Source of the DNA: JABMQB01 sp964575025
Lineage (GTDB): Bacteria > Bacteroidota > Bacteroidia > Bacteroidales > Prolixibacteraceae
Assembly: GCA_964575025.1 (NCBI GenBank)
Contig: CAZNPV010000011.1
Location: forward strand, 26,599-90,598
Reading direction: 5' to 3'
DNA length: 64,000 nucleotides
The position numbers and the translations under genes are program-made. Positions 61,093-64,000 of this stretch are shown piece after piece (position 1 is the first letter of the stretch; each line of letters opens with the position of its first letter). The notes under the pieces were generated by a model. The model was given only the letters and a program-made list of their open reading frames with translations, was not told the origin of the DNA and did no database searches.

Positions 61093-62631
61093 ATGTTGGT
61101 AAAAACCTTCGGAAGCGCCGTATTCGGTATTGATGCAGAAACCATCACCATTGAAGTAGATGTAACCCGCGGGATTAAGTTTATGTTGGTAGGTCTTCCT
61201 GACAGTGCTGTGAAAGAGAGCCAGCAGCGCATTGAGTCAGCTTTGCGGGTAAACGGGTACAAGTGGCCCAAACAAAAGATCATTGTGAACATGGCGCCGG
61301 CCGATATCCGCAAGGAAGGGTCGGCCTATGATTTGCCCCTGGCCATTGGGGTGCTGGCAGCTTCCAAACAGATGGATCACGGTAAACTCAGCCAATACAT
61401 GATTATGGGCGAGCTTTCGCTGGATGGCAAATTACAACCCGTCAAAGGGGTTTTGCCCATTGCCATCAATGCCCGAAGGCAGGCTTTTGAAGGATTTATC
61501 CTGCCTGTCCAGAATGCCCGCGAAGCAGCCGTGGTCGATAAGCTGAAAGTGTATGGCGTGGAGAACCTCTCCGAGGTCGTTGCTTTTATGAACGGGGAAC
61601 AGGAACTGAAAGAAACCATAGTGGATACCCGGGCCGAATTTTATGCCAGGGTGAACAATGCAGAGATCGATTTTTCGGATGTAAAAGGCCAGGAAAATGT
61701 GAAGCGTGCCCTGGAGATTGCAGCTGCCGGTTCCCATAACCTGATCATGATTGGTCCGCCCGGGTCAGGTAAAACGATGCTGGCCAGGCGGATCCCGACG
61801 ATCCTGCCGCCCTTTACCTTAAATGAAGCCCTGGAAACGACAAAGATTCATTCGGTGGCCGGTAAAATGGACAAGGAAACATCGCTGATGACCCAACGGC
61901 CCTTCCGGTCGCCACATCACACCATCAGCGATGTTGCCCTGGTTGGGGGCGGCACCTATCCGCAACCCGGGGAGATCTCCCTGTCGCATAACGGAGTTTT
62001 GTTTCTGGATGAATTGCCTGAATTTAAAAGAACGGTCCTCGAGGTGATGCGCCAGCCTTTGGAAGACCGCATGATCACCATCTCGCGGGCAAAATTTTCC
62101 GTGGAATACCCGGCCAGTTTTATGCTGGTAGCTTCCATGAACCCCTGTCCATGCGGTTTCTACAACCACCCGACCAAAGCCTGTGTATGTGCCCCCGGCG
62201 TAGTGAAGAAATACCTGAACCGCATTTCCGGACCGTTGCTGGACCGGATCGATATTCACCTGGAAGTGGTGCCGGTGCCGTTCCGGGAGCTGTCGGAGAA
62301 AAACCGTTCCGAGACCAGCGAGACCGTCAGGGAACGCGTAACCAAAGCCCGCCAGATCCAGGAAGAACGGTTTAAAGAGTACAAGGGAGTGTATGCCAAT
62401 GCCCAGATGAGCTCAAAGCTGATTCGTATGTTTTTGGAAATGGATGAAGCCTGCATCGAACTGATCAAAAATGCCATGGATAAACTGGGTCTCTCTGCCC
62501 GCGCATACGACCGGATTTTAAAAGTCTCGAGGACCATTGCCGACCTGGAAGGGGAAGAAAAAGTACGCACCCATCATCTGTCGGAAGCCATTCATTACCG
62601 GAGCCTCGACCGGGAGAACTGGGGCGCGTAA
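61093..62631 (+). CDS. comM: YifB/ComM family Mg-chelatase-like AAA+ ATPase
   Basis: A 512-residue protein of the YifB/ComM family. N-terminal Lon-like domain (residues ~1-170; VDVTRGIKFMLVGLPDSAVKES, KVNMAPADIRKEGSAYDLPLAIG-type VNMAPADIRKEG). AAA+ core with Walker A GPPGSGKT at 221-228, HTISDVALVGGGTYPQPGEISLSHNGVLFLDELPEF containing Walker B, and the zinc-like cluster MNPCPCGFYNHPTKACVCAPG. C-terminal Mg-chelatase helical bundle ends AIHYRSLDRENWGA. In Vibrio, ComM is a hexameric helicase that promotes branch migration during natural transformation; the gene is widespread in non-competent bacteria too. Complete, with a GC-rich sequence that contrasts sharply with the next gene. Confidence 0.92.
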   Translation: MLVKTFGSAVFGIDAETITIEVDVTRGIKFMLVGLPDSAVKESQQRIESALRVNGYKWPKQKIIVNMAPADIRKEGSAYDLPLAIGVLAASKQMDHGKLSQYMIMGELSLDGKLQPVKGVLPIAINARRQAFEGFILPVQNAREAAVVDKLKVYGVENLSEVVAFMNGEQELKETIVDTRAEFYARVNNAEIDFSDVKGQENVKRALEIAAAGSHNLIMIGPPGSGKTMLARRIPTILPPFTLNEALETTKIHSVAGKMDKETSLMTQRPFRSPHHTISDVALVGGGTYPQPGEISLSHNGVLFLDELPEFKRTVLEVMRQPLEDRMITISRAKFSVEYPASFMLVASMNPCPCGFYNHPTKACVCAPGVVKKYLNRISGPLLDRIDIHLEVVPVPFRELSEKNRSETSETVRERVTKARQIQEERFKEYKGVYANAQMSSKLIRMFLEMDEACIELIKNAMDKLGLSARAYDRILKVSRTIADLEGEEKVRTHHLSEAIHYRSLDRENWGA

Positions 62632-62706
62632 GAAAATGTATTTTGATGACCTGGATATATAAGATAAAAAATCTACACATAAAAAGCCAGATAAAGAATT
62701 ATAAGA

Positions 62707-62714
62707 TAACTTTG
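62707..62714 (+). promoter_or_regulatory. -7 promoter element upstream of the RES gene
   Basis: TAACTTTG, an exact TAnnTTTG, lies 52 bases before ATG 62766 and outside (left of) the inverted repeat that borders the gene. A promoter outside the element would fit a cassette that is read from its host site. Confidence 0.45.
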
Positions 62715-62730
62715 TTCCACATATAAACGA

Positions 62731-62745
62731 GTTATGCACCATGTT
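62731..62745. repeat. Left arm of the inverted repeat bounding the RES gene
   Basis: GTTATGCACCATGTT. It matches the reverse complement of 63985-63999 at 14 of 15 positions. The gene starts 21 bases inside the left arm. Confidence 0.7.
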
Positions 62746-62765
62746 GATTTAAACTAATTTATAAT

Positions 62766-63980
62766 ATGGAATCATCTGAAAAATATATTGAAGACTTAGA
62801 ATATGAATATATTTCTGGAGAACCATTTAATGATTATGCAATAAAAGCATATATCAAAAATAATGGTAAAAAGGAAGTATGCGATTGGACAGGTAAGGAA
62901 TCTAAATGTATTTTAATGGTTGATTTAATTGAATTTATTGATGAAAGAATTCAAACATTATATATAGAACCATACCAATCAGATGCAGGTTACGATAAGG
63001 AAGAAACTTATTATGAAGATAGATTTCCTGGGCTGTTTGTTCAAAATTCATTAGAAGTTCTCACAGACCTTCTTGTTGATACACCCTTCGAAATTTTAAA
63101 ATTCATATCTGAGAGACTTTCTGAGGAATATTGGACAAGAAAAGAACTATATGAACCAATAGAAGGAGAAATTGATGCTAAAAATTGGGCAGATTTCACA
63201 TACCTAATCAAACACAAAATAAGATTTATGTTTTTCAATAATATTGATAAACGCAAATCTCCTTCATATGAAAGTTATTCAGACCCATATTCTATTTTAA
63301 AAAAATTTAGAGAAGCAATATTCACGCACGAACTAATAATTGAATTTGAAGCCAATCAACTTGATATTTACAGGGCTCGAATGCACAAAAGACAAAAAAG
63401 ACAATTAAATAAATCTGAATTAGGACCTCCTCCTGAAAAACTTGCACAAGCAAATAGATTAAGTCCTGCTGGAATAACTATGTTTTATGGAGCATTGAAA
63501 GAAGAAACTGCAATAATTGAAGTATTAGATATTAATAAACCTGATTATTATATTACAACTGCGAGGTTTTCAAACTTAAAAACACTAAAATTAATTGACT
63601 TTACTCTACTGAAATGGATTAGTATTTTCGATGTTGAAAATGAAAAAAAAAGAGAAACATATGTGCTTTTATATCAATTTCTTGAGGATTTAACTAAACC
63701 AATCTCAAATGATGGAAGCCAACATATTGACTATATTCCAACTCAAGTAGTTACCGAATATTTAAAAAATTCTCTATATTCGGAACTAAACACAGAAATT
63801 CACGGTCTTATTTATCCAAGCACAAAAAGAAAAGGGCACGAAAATGTTGTATTATTTTTTAATAGTCAAAACATTACTAACGATAAGGACGAATTAGATA
63901 AGTATATTGTATTAAACCCAATGCCAATTTCAAAATATCAAATAAATGAATTAAATTTTTCTGTTTTAAATACAAAATGA
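62766..63980 (+). CDS. RES-domain protein with HEPN-like N-terminal region (probable NAD-degrading effector)
   Basis: A 404-residue protein. Residues ~1-190 look like the HEPN/RES N-terminal domain: a helical region with a reduced Cys pair (VCDWTGKESKC) where relatives have a fuller Cys cluster, then DLIEFIDERIQTLY, NWADFTYLIKHKIRFMFF. The RES domain covers ~195-385: IYRARM (Arg203, Arg205), NRLSPAGITMFYGALKEETAIIEV (Ser233, Tyr241, Glu247), and GLIYPSTKRKGHENVVLFF. These are the conserved residues of RES toxins, which consume NAD+; known RES toxins pair with an Xre antitoxin, but none is next to this gene in the window. The DNA is far richer in A and T than comM beside it (one 60-base row at 63301 has 18 G/C, a row in comM at 62281 has 36), which suggests transfer. 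Gene lies between inverted repeats. A defence or toxin role is inference. Confidence 0.8.
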   Translation: MESSEKYIEDLEYEYISGEPFNDYAIKAYIKNNGKKEVCDWTGKESKCILMVDLIEFIDERIQTLYIEPYQSDAGYDKEETYYEDRFPGLFVQNSLEVLTDLLVDTPFEILKFISERLSEEYWTRKELYEPIEGEIDAKNWADFTYLIKHKIRFMFFNNIDKRKSPSYESYSDPYSILKKFREAIFTHELIIEFEANQLDIYRARMHKRQKRQLNKSELGPPPEKLAQANRLSPAGITMFYGALKEETAIIEVLDINKPDYYITTARFSNLKTLKLIDFTLLKWISIFDVENEKKRETYVLLYQFLEDLTKPISNDGSQHIDYIPTQVVTEYLKNSLYSELNTEIHGLIYPSTKRKGHENVVLFFNSQNITNDKDELDKYIVLNPMPISKYQINELNFSVLNTK

Positions 63981-63984
63981 ATAA

Positions 63985-63999
63985 AACACGGTGCATAAC
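63985..63999. repeat. Right arm of the inverted repeat bounding the RES gene
   Basis: AACACGGTGCATAAC, starting 5 bases after the RES stop codon. Reverse complement matches 62731-62745 except for one position. The window ends one base later, so any further structure is hidden. Confidence 0.7.
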
Positions 64000-64000
64000 A

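Noticed and set aside
1..64000. tRNA, rRNA, tmRNA, insertion sequences or prophage
   Set aside because: None could be recognised on either strand by reading; a small structured RNA could still have been missed without a covariance search.

Overview
The window looks like part of a Bacteroidota chromosome, most likely order Bacteroidales. Supporting signs are a fused lpxC-fabZ gene, lpxD-lpxC/fabZ-lpxA as a cluster, a sufBCDS operon, a TonB-dependent receptor with a carboxypeptidase-like N-domain, a C-terminal type IX secretion sorting domain, DUF2723, GSCFA and PCMD-type proteins, and repeated TAnnTTTG promoter elements. A run of exactly 100 N flanked by the same 55 bases on both sides shows that this is a draft scaffold, perhaps a metagenome bin. 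No rRNA, tRNA, CRISPR array, transposase or phage gene was seen.

Layout. 1-7.1 kb: tail of a DUF2723 membrane protein, a VIT/VWA protein with a T9SS tail, a sulfatase lipoprotein and a VOC protein. 7.3-12.4 kb: acyl-CoA ligase, purM, prfA, pyrF. 12.4-21.4 kb: hexokinase, a Gfo/Idh/MocA oxidoreductase, an FtsX-type permease, a 65-residue protein and a plug-domain surface protein. Two heptanucleotide arrays of one family, in opposite orientation, lie in the gaps of this stretch. 21.4-30.6 kb: gcvH, tsaE, a GH127 lipoprotein, sufBCDS and thiL. 30.7-35.3 kb: lipid A genes and an HD phosphohydrolase. 35.5-40.3 kb: rimP-nusA-infB with a clear promoter and leader hairpin. 40.3-44.6 kb: TonB receptor, alpha/beta hydrolase and an overlapping PCMD-like protein. 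44.8-55.4 kb: an alpha-glucan cluster (branching enzyme, GSCFA, debranching enzyme, glycosyltransferase, GH57, phosphorylase). 55.5-60.6 kb: an operon of an Nramp-fold transporter and a fused oxoprolinase. 60.6-64 kb: remnant of a DUF4143 ATPase, the comM/yifB ATPase and an AT-rich RES-domain gene between inverted repeats.

How the genes work together. Most of the window is housekeeping: translation (prfA, rimP, nusA, infB, tsaE), nucleotides (purM, pyrF), Fe-S assembly, lipid A and glycogen. The glycogen genes are packed with short gaps or overlaps and look co-transcribed. They could build and break down an internal alpha-glucan, with hexokinase feeding glucose 6-phosphate.

Best candidates for something new: (1) the Nramp-fold protein whose usual metal ligands are replaced, paired with a 5-oxoprolinase; (2) the RES gene at the right edge, whose bounding inverted repeats resemble the edges of a mobile cassette; (3) the inverted pair of heptamer arrays; (4) a strongly folded element inside the glycogen cluster.
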